The position numbers and the translations under genes were made by a program. 64,000 nucleotides of DNA from Cyclospora cayetanensis (Eukaryota; Apicomplexa; Conoidasida; Eucoccidiorida; Eimeriidae), in assembly GCF_002999335.1 (NCBI RefSeq), contig NW_020312579.1:1-64000 (forward strand), given 5' to 3'. Under the pieces are notes generated by a model. That model was not told where the DNA came from and ran no database searches. It saw only the letters and a program-made list of their open reading frames with translations. How positions within the stretch are numbered: the first letter of the stretch is position 1; each line of letters begins with the position of its first letter. This document shows positions 34,397 through 46,275 of the stretch, in pieces.

Positions 34397-34541
34397 GATG
34401 TAGCGTTTAGCTCTCCCTCCCCGTTGCTGCGCATGGAGTCTTCCCTTCCTGCCTCCTCGCGGTCTGTCAGGCGGCTTGGGGGGCCTGCCTCTCGCTGCCT
34501 CAGGAGACATAGGCTTTGTTTCGAAGAGTCTCCAGCCTTCG

Positions 34542-36230
34542 ATGTCTGGCTCCTCCAGGGATCTACAGCAAGCCACCGAGGATATGCTGAAGCGACTGTC
34601 TCGCCCGGATGCAGTCCAACGCGAGAAGGAGCAAGCGCGACTAGAGGATTTCGACGACGAGCCGGAGGAACCCTCTGGATCTCGCACAGCGCCAGAAGTG
34701 ATTTCTACCCTGGCGAAGAATGCCTTCTACCAAGGAGAACTGCTCAGAGCGGCGGCTACAGCCTTCACGAGTTCTCCCAGACGAAATCCCTCCCCAGGGG
34801 AGGCGTTTCGAGGTCCTTCATCCTTACGCGCGGACGCTGCCCGTTCGGGGGGCCCCCCAGGGGCCCCTCAAGCCACAGCAGACAAAGTAGTAGCTGCCAA
34901 ATTCCTCAAAGTCCACCGCATGCAGCAGGAGCGACTGCGGCAAATGTCAGAAACGCTTTTAGTTGAGGTGTGTCCACAGGCTCAGGATTTCCTAGGCCCT
35001 TCTTTTCGCGGCTTTGAGCCGCATTCTTCGACTTTGCAACACGCGCGTTCTTCTGCTGCCGGGTGATGTTCATGGTGCTTCAAATTCCAGAATTATGAGT
35101 TTAAAGTGCGCGTGTGCAGGAGTTTAGACGCTTCGAGGCACGCGTCCTCTGCTTTCTGAACTTCCCCCTTTTAAGAAAGCTGCGAGACGTCAGCAAAGAC
35201 GAGGTCCACTTCCTTGTGACTGTAAGTTGCTCTCGCCGGTTGAGGCTGTATAGGATTCATCGTCCGTGGCGGAGGGGACTGCTGTCGTGACGCCAAAGAG
35301 AAAGTGTGCCGTTTTACGGTGCATGCACATATGCGTAGATGCGTGAGCGCAATGGGTATGGAGGCCTCTTTGCTAGCTTTGACGGCAGTGGATTGCGCTT
35401 TGTCTCGGATCTGCACGCGCAGGTGTGCGAGACGATCCGAGAATTCTTGCGGCGGCCTTATGTGCTCTGTCCGGATCTGGGGAGACTGAAAAACACCGTT
35501 CTCTTGGTGAGGTGTGGGGTTTGGCGTATTGAGTGCGTAAATTGTGTAACTTGCAGCATGCGAAAAGAGAATGTGCCTCACGGAAACTTGGAGGAGGGCA
35601 CGCACAGAAGAAGCCGTGCACGGGGCTAGTTTGGACTCAGAGGGGTAGTGCAGGAGTCCATACAGCTTTCCAAGTAGAATGGGCATGAGCAGCACATGCA
35701 TCCGAGAGGCACAAATGCAAGAAAGGCGAAGTCACAAACGCCGAAGGGAGAAAGGAAGCCTCCAAGAGCCGATTTACTGCGTTTGCTGTTGCTGTTTCGT
35801 TGTTTGCCAAGGGCTTGTTGGATGCGAATTTAATACGAGTTCATTTCAGCCCACCGAGGGTGGAGGTTGCGGGAGTCTTCACCAAAAATCTTTTACAATC
35901 GTTTTGCAACTGCAAATATGGTAGGGCAAAAAGGCGGTTCGGGATTGGCATTCACGCTGTATCGAGTCTATTTTTAACCGGTACCGATCCGCTTGATGGT
36001 TTACACAGCCTTTCGCGCGCGTCTGCATGTAGGGTATCCCCTGCCCCTGTGCGGTGTATGTACACGTGCACTTGCGTTGCCATGAGACGAGCTGCACGTA
36101 CATCTGCAATATTCTCCCTGCTGCAGATTCCCTAAGCCCCGCCGAGAAGGCCAAGTACTCTCTGAGTCTCCTTCTCAACCAAAGCTCCATCGAGGCCGCT
36201 CTTGATGACCTCAAGCATACCGAAGCGTAG
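34542..36230 (+). CDS. hypothetical protein, five exons, about 302 aa
   Basis: Exons 34542-34967, 35120-35221, 35339-35506, 35812-35920 and 36127-36230 join in phase. The family is not recognised. The N-terminal half is acidic/basic and helical (ATEDMLKRLSRPDAVQREKE, then an Asp/Glu-rich EDFDDEPEEPSG). It has a G/C-element insertion read as RSGGPPGAPQ, then FLKVHRMQQERLRQMSETLL. The C-terminal half is more globular (EFRRFEARVLCFLNFPLLRK, GGLFASFDGSGLRFVSDLHA, GLLDANLIRVHFSPPRVEV) and ends SSIEAALDDLKHTEA. No signal peptide or membrane segment is visible. The acceptor before exon 4 is AAG rather than CAG and the preceding intron is 305 bp, so an extra exon is possible. It begins only 145 bp after the stop of the P-loop gene. 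Confidence 0.55.
34846..34868. repeat. G/C palindrome in a hypothetical gene
   Basis: GGGGGGCCCCCCAGGGGCCC-type sequence encoding SGGPPGAP in exon 1 of the five-exon gene. Confidence 0.7.
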
Positions 36231-39200
36231 CCACATGTCTTGGTGCGCATGCACGCTTGAACCGCACACCCTACGCTGTGGAAGCAAACCGCAAGGGCCT
36301 CTACGCTGCCAAAACGTTCACCCCTTCACCGTGTTTAGCTCAACGCCTATGGCGTTCATCAAGGAGCCGCGGTCTAGGCCGCTATACCCGAATTTTCGCT
36401 GGGGCTTAGAGGCCAGTGCACTTACCTGTTTAAACGAGCATTAGGATTTAGTCAGTGGCTAGAAGGTTCTGGGCCAAGTCTGGCAGGACGGAGTTGTAGA
36501 TCACACATTCCCGCGAACATATTTGATCTCTGACAGTACAGCATGAGGCGCCCTTATCGATTGTCGTTGAAAAGTCTGCTGAGGCGAGGCTGAGCAGTTT
36601 GATAGTTTCAAAGACAAAAAGGGCTCTGAGGATACACAGCTGCCTCTGCCAATTCTGTGGATAGCTCAATCTAGCGGGAACGTCTCTGTACAAAAAGCCG
36701 TCAAGTCTCCTTGCGAGCATGTCGATGGCTAGCCATGTTGTAGTGTGTATTGGCCCCTACTTTATTCGATATTGGGCCATAGAGAAAAAATTCGGTGCAG
36801 AAGATGGAGGAGCAAATGCGGAAAGAACGCAATGCCACACTGGCATCTTAGACGCAAGGTTAAAAATGCAATGGGAAACAAGTCAAGAGAAAGGCGCAGA
36901 GGGCGAGGGTAAACGCTTCGGCTCGGCTGCTTAAGAAAATGGAGCAGAGATGCAGAGATTGCAAGGGTTGAGTGCTGGGCAGTAGGTTTAGAGCCAGCAG
37001 AAGCAGAAATGGAGAATTAGAGAAATATGAGGCGGAGGGAGGTGTACGAGCAGAGCGCACAAAAAAGCAAATTTACTGTGAAGTAAAAAGATACTGGAGG
37101 ACAGCAAGCCAAGAGGAAGACAACGCCTGGCAAAGCCCTTCCCTTGCCCAGGTCTCTGCAGCCATGGTGTCTTTGCAGCTGCCTGATTACGAGATGCATG
37201 CACGATAATGGCGCTGCAATTTGGCTTCGAGAGAAGAGCGGTGTTTTCATTTCGTTCACCACTCGATCGTCTACTGGAATTCAGTAGGCCTTTACCTCTG
37301 ATAGACACTTTCAAAAAAAAAGTACGTTCAAGTTCAGTGAGACTCCTCTACACCAGATCTTCTAATAGTAACCCGTGAGCCCTTGACGTCTGTAGATCAG
37401 TCAGCAGTGAGAATCTTGATAGGGGGCATTCTGGGGAATGTGGGAGAGTTTCGCATTATACATAGCTCAAAAAGACGCTTCGTTGCTTACTCTGCGCCTC
37501 CGTTGAGCTGCCTTCAAAGAGCGATGCAGAATTTGGCCTACCTTGCTTGGCACCGGATACCGAGTGTGCACTAAGGAAAAGTTGGATTCGTTTGGAGGCC
37601 CCTTGAAACGCAAGCGCAGTTATCATTAGTGCCTTTTACCCAGACTTTCTTACGAATCTTTTGACGATTGCTTTGGGCTGCCTTGGCACAGCTTTGAAGC
37701 TCTGTCGATCTTATAAGGTAGTTGTGAATCCGAGCTGTGCAGTGCCAACTTTCCTGTTAAGCCCTGACCTTCGCCATCTGCTTCCCGAATCTCGTACAGT
37801 GCTCTCTTTTGGAGGATGAGGCATCGAGTACAAAGGTCTCCCGCTGCCAGAACTTCCTCGAAAATTACCCAGTGTGTACTATTTTCTTGCCAATCGATGC
37901 AGTGGTGTACTTACTGCTGGACCGCCAAGGGTACGGTACAGGCACCCCGCTTTGCTACAGAATTCCTTCTCAGTGTCTGGCTTCGACCTTTCGGCGGTGC
38001 CAACCACGTAGGATTTTAAAGAAGCTTCACAAAATTTTTAATCTGAAAATGTCGATAATGCCGTTAAAAGATAGTCTTAACGCCTTTCGGTAAAGGCAGC
38101 TGTAGGCGGTTGAGGGGCTCTACTTGAGGTGCCCGCTGCACCCAATATCCGTAGCAGTTGCCCCTTTACAGTGCACTGAACTGCATTTCACTGTAAAGAT
38201 CAAAACCTGCATCGTGCATCGCTTGCAGTGCCACGCAGAATGAACCATCAAACCTCTGAGGGGGCAGACCATGGAGGACTACCTGGTGTACCACGCAGAC
38301 GCTTCATCGCAGCGATGTTTTGGGGTTAAAATGACAGACGCACCTTTTCTAAAGAATGTTTAGTGTGATTAGGATTCACTGGGGTTATCCACTGTCCATG
38401 GAAGATGAGCAAACACTTTGATATACATGGATACGGACAGAGCAGACTCCCTTTCCCTTGGGGTAGCTTTGCTTAAACGAAGATCCCGAAGAAACGCAAT
38501 TAACTTTACTAATGACTCTCCAGCGAGCTAAGCTGCATTACCAGACTTTCTTTCGTACTAGTAATATTTAACTGGGAACTAGTAAGGAGTCGAATACTGG
38601 TTTGTCTGTTCATCTAGCTTATCGCAAAGCACGGCTAGCTCGATACAAGAACTCACAGTGTTGTGTGCCTATGCGTTGGATGCGAAGTGCAGCCAACTGT
38701 AAGGGCTCAGAGTGCCTAGAGAATGCAGCTACGCGTTCTTTGGCTGCGTGTCTTTTTCCTCTCACGCATGAACCCAGAGGGTTTGATGACAGCAGGAAGA
38801 AAGAAGAGAAAGCTTTTTTAAAACGTAATTATCTATTGAGTTTTGTGTCGGGTTGAGTGTTAAAAGTGCGCCGTTACAAAATACTATCCTGAAAGAGCGA
38901 GCGCTAGCTGAACCGCTACATCCAGTGCAAAAGGACGTTATGGGGAGCATGGTCAGCTCCATAGGCTAGCGTGCGGTGACACGATACGAAACAAACACTG
39001 GGAAACGAAACTTAGCCTAAGTACCACACGCGAAAGAGTCAGGAAGCTGGATGATGCCCTGTGGAACGTGGAAAGGGTTATATTTGAGGGCGTGCAACAC
39101 ACACTAATGCGAGCTTCCCTCCAGCAGCTCTGTGCCTATCCATGGTCAGCTATAAATACTGCTCTGAACGATAATGCATGCGGTCTCTTTCTGGGGTAGA

Positions 39201-39485
39201 GAGTGCCTGCATGCGAACGTACAGTAGAAGGTAACGCCATGGAGGATCGCCAGGCTTGGGGAAAAGTCCTCGTTTCCGCTCCCTTTTGAAGGAGTTGGGA
39301 TGCCTTGATGGATAGCTGTTTATGGATAGTGTTGAGAACGATATTTTAATGAAGAAAGACCATGCAGACTGTTGGAAGAGCAGCGGTAGCTCCGGCTGTG
39401 GCTGTGCTGTTGTTGCAGCCGCTGTGCATGCAATTCAACTACCGCAGCTGTTTTTTTCTGGCCGCCAAGCCCCCTAATGGTAGGC
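36231..39485. other. Gene-poor stretch
   Basis: About 3.3 kb. Short frames only (the longest 94-108 codons, motif-free), no triplet repeats, and lower GC than the genes around it. I see nothing that I can support as a gene. Confidence 0.5.
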
Positions 39486-39486
39486 C

Positions 39487-40285
39487 TTAAAGACTAAATC
39501 CTTGACCCCAGGATGTCGATTTTTGTGTTTTAGTGGTTTTTCTGTGGACACACTGGGTGTCTTGAAGCGTGCGGAAGACGTCCCAGTCCATCCTTGGAGG
39601 GGAACCCCTGTATGAGCAGAGGTCCTCAGCGAAGAGTTTTCCGAGGCTCTGTAGCGTCAGCTCAAGTTTGTTTCGCACAGGAGCTCAGAAGCCTTCCAAA
39701 AGCTGCGCTTTCGACCATAAACAGGCGCACGGCACCCCCCCGTAGCCTCTCAAGAGAGGCGTTCAAGTCGCTCTTTCAGCAACCTAGCCATCCGGGTTGC
39801 AACAGGGGCCCTTGCAGAAGCTCCAGAGGACATTGGCGGTGCAGCCTAGGGCGCTGTGCGTCTTTCTCCGCGCATTCGCGTATCGAGCAGCCTTAACGGG
39901 AAAGAGCAGCAGCAGCTGCAGGGGCCGCCGAGCAGGTAACAGTGAACGATCGGCAGCAGCGGCAGCAGCAGCAGCGGCAGCGGCAGCACTGGTGAGGATA
40001 TTCGCACCAGTAGCAGTAGTAGCCGCAGCATTTGTGCAAGGGGGAGCAGACACAGCAAGCTGCTCTGCCGTACAGACACCTGAATCCGTTGCGCAGGGAG
40101 GACATGGGTGTGTATAAGCCAACGACCCCTAGGGCCCCTTGAAGGGGCCCCACCGAGCAGTTCAGGTCGTCCCCAGCTTCCTTTTCGTGGCTTGCGGAAA
40201 TTGCAGCCGCACCAGCAGCGCGGCAATCAAAGGGAGAGTCAAGTCTCCTCTCCCCAGCTAAACACAAACCCCATCCTCCACCCAT
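39487..40285 (-). CDS. possible minus-strand multi-exon gene (weak)
   Basis: Coding-like segments on the minus strand are: an ATG frame at 40285 (GGWGLCLAGERRLDSPFDCR onward) ending at a CAG|GTGTCT donor near 40075; a Lys/Arg/Cys-rich piece at about 39895-39785 (KAARYANARRKTHSALGCTA); and a last piece at 39678-39487 (LTLQSLGKLFAEDLCSYRG). I could not join them all in phase. A poly-Ala/Cys stretch from CAG/CGG repeats intervenes. Plus-strand frames overlap. No family is recognised. Confidence 0.25.
40125..40151. repeat. G/C palindrome element
   Basis: CCCCTAGGGCCCC-TTGAA-GGGGCCCC, a further copy of the dispersed element. Confidence 0.7.
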
Positions 40286-40365
40286 GCAGTTGCACGAGGA
40301 ACGGTGCTAGAGTAGCAGAGACTCATTTGTTTTAAGCAAGACACTTCCCCCATCCCCAACCAAAG

Positions 40366-43300
40366 ATGGCAGCAGCTGCAGCCACTTCAGCAGCATGTTC
40401 GTCCCCTTCAATATCCTGTGATTTCGCCTCTTCCTCGGCAGCAACAGCAACAGCAGCAGCAGCAACAGCAGCGACAGCAGCGACAGCAGCAACCGCAGCA
40501 ACTGCAACTGCAGAGGACAATGACAACGCCTGCTTGCTGACATCACAACACCTGCCGCTCGACTCAAACTCCTCCATTCCCCAACACTATCTGTCTCCCC
40601 CGGAGCTACTTGCTATTGATGCTGATATCAGTCAAGTTCTTAAATGCAAGCCCTTAGAGGAGCAGCGCGTTAAGGCGCTGTGCGACAAGCTCAAGGTTAG
40701 TTTTGGGGGCAGCGGTTTCTCCGCGTGTAGGCGTGAATTTTGCGGAATATACATATACATATTTATATATATATATGCGGCTGCGTGTCTCGAAGCGAGG
40801 GGGGGGGAGGTGTAGAGATTTAAGGCAAGGGATGGAGTAGGCTCTCCTCTGAGACTGACAGAGAGATCGGCTCATGGCTTGTTTGGCCGTGTGCTGCACA
40901 CGCTTTTCAGGAGATTTTGATGGAGGAAGGCAACGTGCAGCCTGTCCAGACCCCTGTGACAGTCGTAGGAGACATCCATGGGCAGTTTCACGATCTGATG
41001 CAAATGTTTAAATGCGCTGGAAGTGAGACTTCTAGAAGAAGAGTCTTGTCATGGATCCGCGCGTTTCCAGCTTGTAGACGCATATGGGCATGTAGAGGTG
41101 GGGGGGGTAGGGAGAGGTGGACAGGAGAGGCCTTCAGGAATTGTTTGAAGCCTTCCTGTGTTACTCTGAGAGGCAGCACTTGCGTCTTTCCGTGCGCTTG
41201 TAGCTGCGCTAGACGCTTTAGGCGTCATTCGTGTCAAGCCCGCTTCATGTGCGTGCAGCATGCCCCTCGGTAAATTTTCTATTTCTAGGAGATTACGTGG
41301 ATAGGGGGTTCAACTCTCTCGAGTGCGTAACCCTCGTGTTTCTCCTCAAGGTACGTTCGTGATCTAGGAGCGAGAGAGCGAGAGAGAGACTTGGGGAGTA
41401 GGGTTCTTGGGCTTCTCTCTGCAGGGGGCCTCTCGACGAACGGAGAAGCCGCTGCATGTGATCTCTTACCGCATGAGCCGACACACCAAAGTGCATGCCG
41501 GCTGCTGCACACAGTTTCAGTGCCGAGAGAGCGCGTACAAACGTGTGTGTGTGTGTGTCTTTGTGTTTGTATGTGTGTCTGTGTGTATTTGTGTGTGTGT
41601 CTTTGTGTTTGTATGTGTGTCTGTGTGTATTTGTGTGTGTGTCTTTGTGTGTGTACTTGTGTGTGTATATGTGTGTGTGTTTGTGTGTGTATGTGTGTGT
41701 GTCTGTGTTTGTGTGTGTCTGTGTTTGTGTGTATGTTTGTGTATCTTTGTGTGTGTGTGTGTGTCTTTGTGTGTGTGTGTATCTTTGTGTGTGTGTATGT
41801 ATGTGTGTGTGTGTATGTTTGTGTATCTTTGTGTGTGTGTGTATGTTTGTGTATCTTTGTGTGTGTGTCTTTGTGTGTGTCTTTGTGTGTGTATCTTTGT
41901 ATGTTTGTGTATCTTTGTGTGTGTGTCTTTGTGTGTGTTTGTGTGTATGTACACGTGCAGGTTCGCTTTAGGCATCGCGTAACTATCATTCGGGGAAATC
42001 ATGAGAGCCGTCAAATTACGCAGGCAGGTTTCATTACGGCTTGAAGTTTTGCAGATGCAGCATGCGCGAAGCACAACTGCGCTGCCTATTCGTCTTTCGG
42101 CACTCAAACTTCCCACTTGAGCTCTCTGCTTCAGGCCTCTAGGGTTTCCTTCTGGCTTGCTTCTGGATTCTCACCCTCCCTGCCTTTTTTTAGTGCAAGT
42201 GTGTCTTCCTTTCGCGTTCTGCCGCGCGAATTCCTCCGAACAGGGGCAGAGGAAAAAGATCGTGCTCGCATGGGTCTCTCTTTTAAAGGCGTCTGGACAT
42301 GTATTTGTGTAGGTGTTTGTATGGCTGTATGTGTGTATGTGTATTATGTACTTATTTGTGTGTCTCTATGTTTGTGTGTGTCTGTGTGTGTCTGTGGGCG
42401 TCTGTGGGTGTATGTGTGTACATGTGTATGTCTGTAGGCATGTGTCTGTAGGTATGTGTATGTAAGTATGTAACAAAGTATGTAGGTATGGGTATATTTC
42501 TGTGTCTCATTCTCTGTGTGCATATGTAAATAGAGACGCTCTTTGTTTTTCGTTCAATGTGTAGGTCTACGGCTTCTTTGACGAATGCATTCGCAAATAC
42601 GGGAATGCCAATGTCTGGAACCAAATCACAGGTTGGCATCCTTCGTAATTTTCATTATGTTGCATGCATGAGTCCTTTCTCTCAGTTGGCATGATGCGTA
42701 GTACTACTGCGTGTTGCTTCTTGCGTTCGTTATTGCCCTCTGTTTCGCTGCTGCTTCCATCGCTTTTTTCGCTTTTGTGAGCCTTTACTGCGCTGGGGCC
42801 TCTTTAGACCGCCGCCTCCAGGCCTCCAGGGTGTATGTACAGTGTGTGTGTGTATGTACGTATGCATGCATGCATGCATACGTATGTGTGTGTGTGTGTA
42901 TGCGTGTGGAATATGCTCAGCGGTCTTTGACTTCCTGCCTCTAAGCGCCTTGATTGAGGGGCAGATCTTCTGTCCTCACGCTGGACTATCACCTCAGCTG
43001 GATACGTTGGATTCTGTTCGCTCCCTCCAACGGTCTGTCTGTTCGAGGGAGTGGGAAGCTTTGCACACGTTTCCTTTGCCCCTAGGTCTCCTCATCATGT
43101 ATTGCGGAATTGCCATCAATCTTCCACTTGCCTGCCTACCTACCTACCCATCTACTACCATGCACACGTCTTCTTTCCCCTCCGTGTGCACGATCACGCG
43201 CGTGGATGCATGCCTCGGCCCTCGAAGGCTGCTGCTTGCTGCCGCGGCAGGCACATGAGTTCTCTTTCTCGCTGCGTCTCTTACGGCCGTGTCCAATGCC

Positions 43301-44578
43301 AGACACCTCCTCTGTTTTTCTTCTCAGATTGCAGGAAGTGCCTCACGAAGGGCCTATGTGTGATTTGCTGTGGTCGGATCCTGAAGACCAGCTCGAGGGA
43401 TGGGGAGTCTCCCCCAGAGGCGCGGGTTAGACAGACGCTTCTTCTCGATTGTCTCGCCGATTTTTAAAAACACTGCTCGACCTTCAGAGGGCCGCTTCCG
43501 TGTATCTCGGCGTCCACAGTCACGTTTTCTGTGTTCCTACTGACACCCCTACTGAATCTTCCCTTGCCCCAACCTTGCGCCGTGTCTCCGACTGTGGGCT
43601 TGACAGCGTCTCCGCGGATCTGTCTGTCCATCTGTTCGGCTACGTCTCTCTGTCTTCTCCTTCTCTGCGAACGTGTGTCTGTCTGCTGTTGTCTCTTGGG
43701 AACAAAACGGACTCGGCGCTGCGGCTTTCTGCCTCTAAGGCCCTTTCTCAGCGCATCTGCTGCTGCGTCGTCCTCGGAATACGCGCGTTTTCTCTCTGGA
43801 TCTCCTTTGTTGTCTCTTGGTCGCTGCAGTCTGCTGCTGCCCGGTGCCAGTGCTGCAGCTTCGTGCCTGCGTTGCAGGGTGTGGCAAATCGTGTGTGTCA
43901 AAGGCTTCACATTCGGTCGAGACATCTCCGAGAAGTTCCTGCACGCAAATGGGCTTCAGTGGATAGCCCGAGCGCATCAACTCGTTATGGAGGTAAGAGA
44001 CGAGACACCCCGCTTCTCTCTCTTCTGTCGAGGCTCAGGTGTTTTGCACTGCAGTGGATCTTTTTGCAGTGCCCGTGTGGGCCTGAGGAGGTAATTTGTA
44101 CCTCCGTAAGTCCAGTAGAAATGCCGATATGTAGGCGGACACATGCAAGCGACTGCCGCCGATAGAGATTCCTAGTGCGCAAGCCTATTTGCAGCCAAAG
44201 TTGCGGCCTTCTGAGTTTGTCGATCTGGAGAGAGCATGGGGATGTTTGAAAGAGGGGTACGTCTCGACCTGCACGTACACCCGAGCTTGGCTGCTGCGGC
44301 TGCCTCTGCTCGCAGGGCTACCAGTGGAGTCAAGGGAAAAGTGTTTTGACGCTTTTCTCGGCTCCGAATTATTGTTACCGCTGCGGTAATCAGGCGGCCA
44401 TTCTCCAGATTGATGAACACCTCAGCTACTCATTGTACGCACACCGCAACACAGACCACAGACCCTACATAAAAATCGTAATCGGTGTTTCCGTGCCTGC
44501 ACGTGTGTATATTGGTGAAAATTAATAGGAACAAGGCACAGCGTGCGGTGGTCCGAAGCATCACGATATTTCTCAATC

Positions 44579-44614
<36 letters not shown>

Positions 44615-44731
44615 CTCCTGCGTGCTCCTTCCACCTTTTCTGGGGTGTTGTACAGCATTCAATTCGAGCCATCCCCAGACCAGTTAGCAGGCGCTGAGGT
44701 ACTCCGTGGGGTGCCAGATTACTTCCTCTAA
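40366..44731 (+). CDS. PP2A-C: serine/threonine protein phosphatase 2A catalytic subunit
   Basis: A metallophosphatase removing phosphate from Ser/Thr; in the PP2A holoenzyme it works with scaffold and regulatory subunits. Ten exons join in phase: 40366-40695, 40911-41022, 41259-41350, 41961-42023, 42565-42631, 42921-43032, 43328-43425, 43904-43992, 44316-44434, 44656-44731 (385 aa). Metal and catalytic motifs in order are [89 protein letters not shown] and [16 protein letters not shown]. The protein ends in DYFL, the carboxyl-methylation tail of PP2A-type enzymes. KYGNANVW and the tail favour PP2A over PP4/PP6. It differs from the usual 309-aa enzyme in a Thr/Ala-rich N-terminal extension of about 75 residues (CAG/GCA repeats) and in HAGLSP in place of HGGLSP. 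The ITQ|VY junction uses a GC donor. Confidence 0.93.
41540..41955 (+). repeat. GTGTGTCTTTGTGT array in PP2A intron 3
   Basis: About 415 bp of TG-rich units (GTGTGTGTCTTTGTGTTTGT and variants) between exons 3 and 4, ending a few bases before the acceptor. Long open frames on both strands here are artefacts. Confidence 0.9.
42300..42490 (+). repeat. TGTATGTG-rich array in PP2A intron 4
   Basis: Imperfect GTATGTGTGTATGTG and GTCTGTGGGTG units upstream of exon 5. Confidence 0.8.
44581..44611 (+). repeat. (GT)n microsatellite in PP2A intron 9
   Basis: About fifteen uninterrupted GT units, 45 bp before the last exon. Confidence 0.9.
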
Positions 44732-46275
44732 AATCTTTGGGGGCGTGTACACGCATGCACTAATGGGTGTAGTAAGTATGGTGGCACCCATAGAAAGCTC
44801 TAGGGTGCCATCTCTACGGTACACATGATTTGTCTAGCATATAGAAATGCAGACCATACGTTCTATATGTCGCATGTGTGTGCCTCCGAGGGTGGAAGGG
44901 GATCTGTGTACAGATTGATGCACATGTTTTCTTTGTGCTTCTTACGTGTATTCATATCCATATGGCTTGGGGGTACCTCAGTGTCCCCCTATTCTGTGCT
45001 CAATAAGCGCAAACGAATGGCGTAACGTTCATTTAAGGTCTCCGCAGGGAGACATTTAAGTGCGTACTTCATTCAAACGCGATGGAAACTTCTTGAATGT
45101 TTTCCATATGTTCTTTAGCCTTCCTCTGCCCGCAGTCCTCAAAGTTCCCGCCACGAGGGCAGAGGGGCATAGCGCTAGGATGTGAGTAGCTGCATCGTCT
45201 AAACACTCCGAGCATTCTCAGCTAGTTGCACATGCCATCTAGCAATAATCGCACATTGCCTCTTCTTGTATCAAGCTCCACAATACTCTGCAATAAATAA
45301 GGCATACGAACTGACAAACCGATTGGCTACTTGCCTATCAAGTTTAAGTCAATGTAACTTGTGTAGAAAAAATATTTAGGTGCAGGTAAACCCCTTAACA
45401 CCAAATTACACGACGCTACACATTATGGTTCAGGCAGAGAGCAAGCCGTGGCCCCATTCTGCAGAGCCAGAACAACGTATTCAGCTCCGTAAGTGTTCCG
45501 GTGTTTGCAGATACCGACCCAGTGGTTTCACGCAGATTTTAACACATTAAGGGATATTGAATTGCCTGATTGTGGTGGAGGTAACGCTAGAGTCAAGATG
45601 TTACAGCTACATCAGCTTAGTATTGCCTGTTACTGAGGCGTCTACCTAAGTTTTCCTCCACCGTCTCTCGGTGGAACACCCTCCTGAGCACCTTGGTCGT
45701 ACCACATAGGGGGAACCCCCCAGAATGCAGTCCACACACCTGCTATCTGCCGAAGCCTTCTGTTAAAATCCTGCCGGCAGTTGCGGTTGTGTGCTCCATT
45801 TGTGTCATTTGTTGTGGGAATTCATGATATTAAACGCTATGGCATGAAGCCCTGGTCACTCGCCGACACTTGTTGCACTGGAAAGCCAGGATCTGGGGGC
45901 TCCCTTTTGATCCTAGCCTTAGATAAGGTCCGTCGTCAAATGCTTGTGCATTTGGGGGGTTATTTGCGGCTTTGGCTGAAAAGCAACTTCCAAACCCTCG
46001 AAACTCCTCTTGCTGCATGCAGCGCTTCGGCCCCGTCGTACGGAGCGCGCAGGCCGTTTGGCGCCCCCGCGGGGTCCCTTAGCGCTCGCAGGATCTTTTC
46101 AGCATACAGTGACTGCCATAAACACACCCTGCATCATTCGTGAAGGCGTCATGACTTCGAGTTTGAACCCCCTAACCATAGGTCCTGGCAATACACTGCG
46201 TGGCCCTGTCGCGCACAGTCCGATTTCCGGTCGAGCTGCACGAATTTCTCACCGTCCGAGCTGTACGGTTCAGCC
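44732..46275. other. No gene recognised
   Basis: About 1.5 kb of mixed sequence. An open frame of about 120 codons at 45781-46143 has no motif, and its composition does not resemble the neighbouring genes. Confidence 0.45.

Noticed and set aside
34424..34966. 180-codon plus-strand frame overlapping the five-exon gene
   Set aside because: Shadow frame. The frame used instead has acidic/basic coding composition and joins four further exons in phase.
41259..41290. PP2A exon 3 starting at the CTAG before GAGATTACG
   Set aside because: It would drop the residues NFLFLG before DYVDRG. Starting at 41259 restores the conserved sequence and keeps the phase.
41285..42116. Several 150-230 codon Cys/Val or His/Thr frames on both strands
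   Set aside because: All come from the GT-rich array in PP2A intron 3. Dinucleotide-like repeats lack stop codons.
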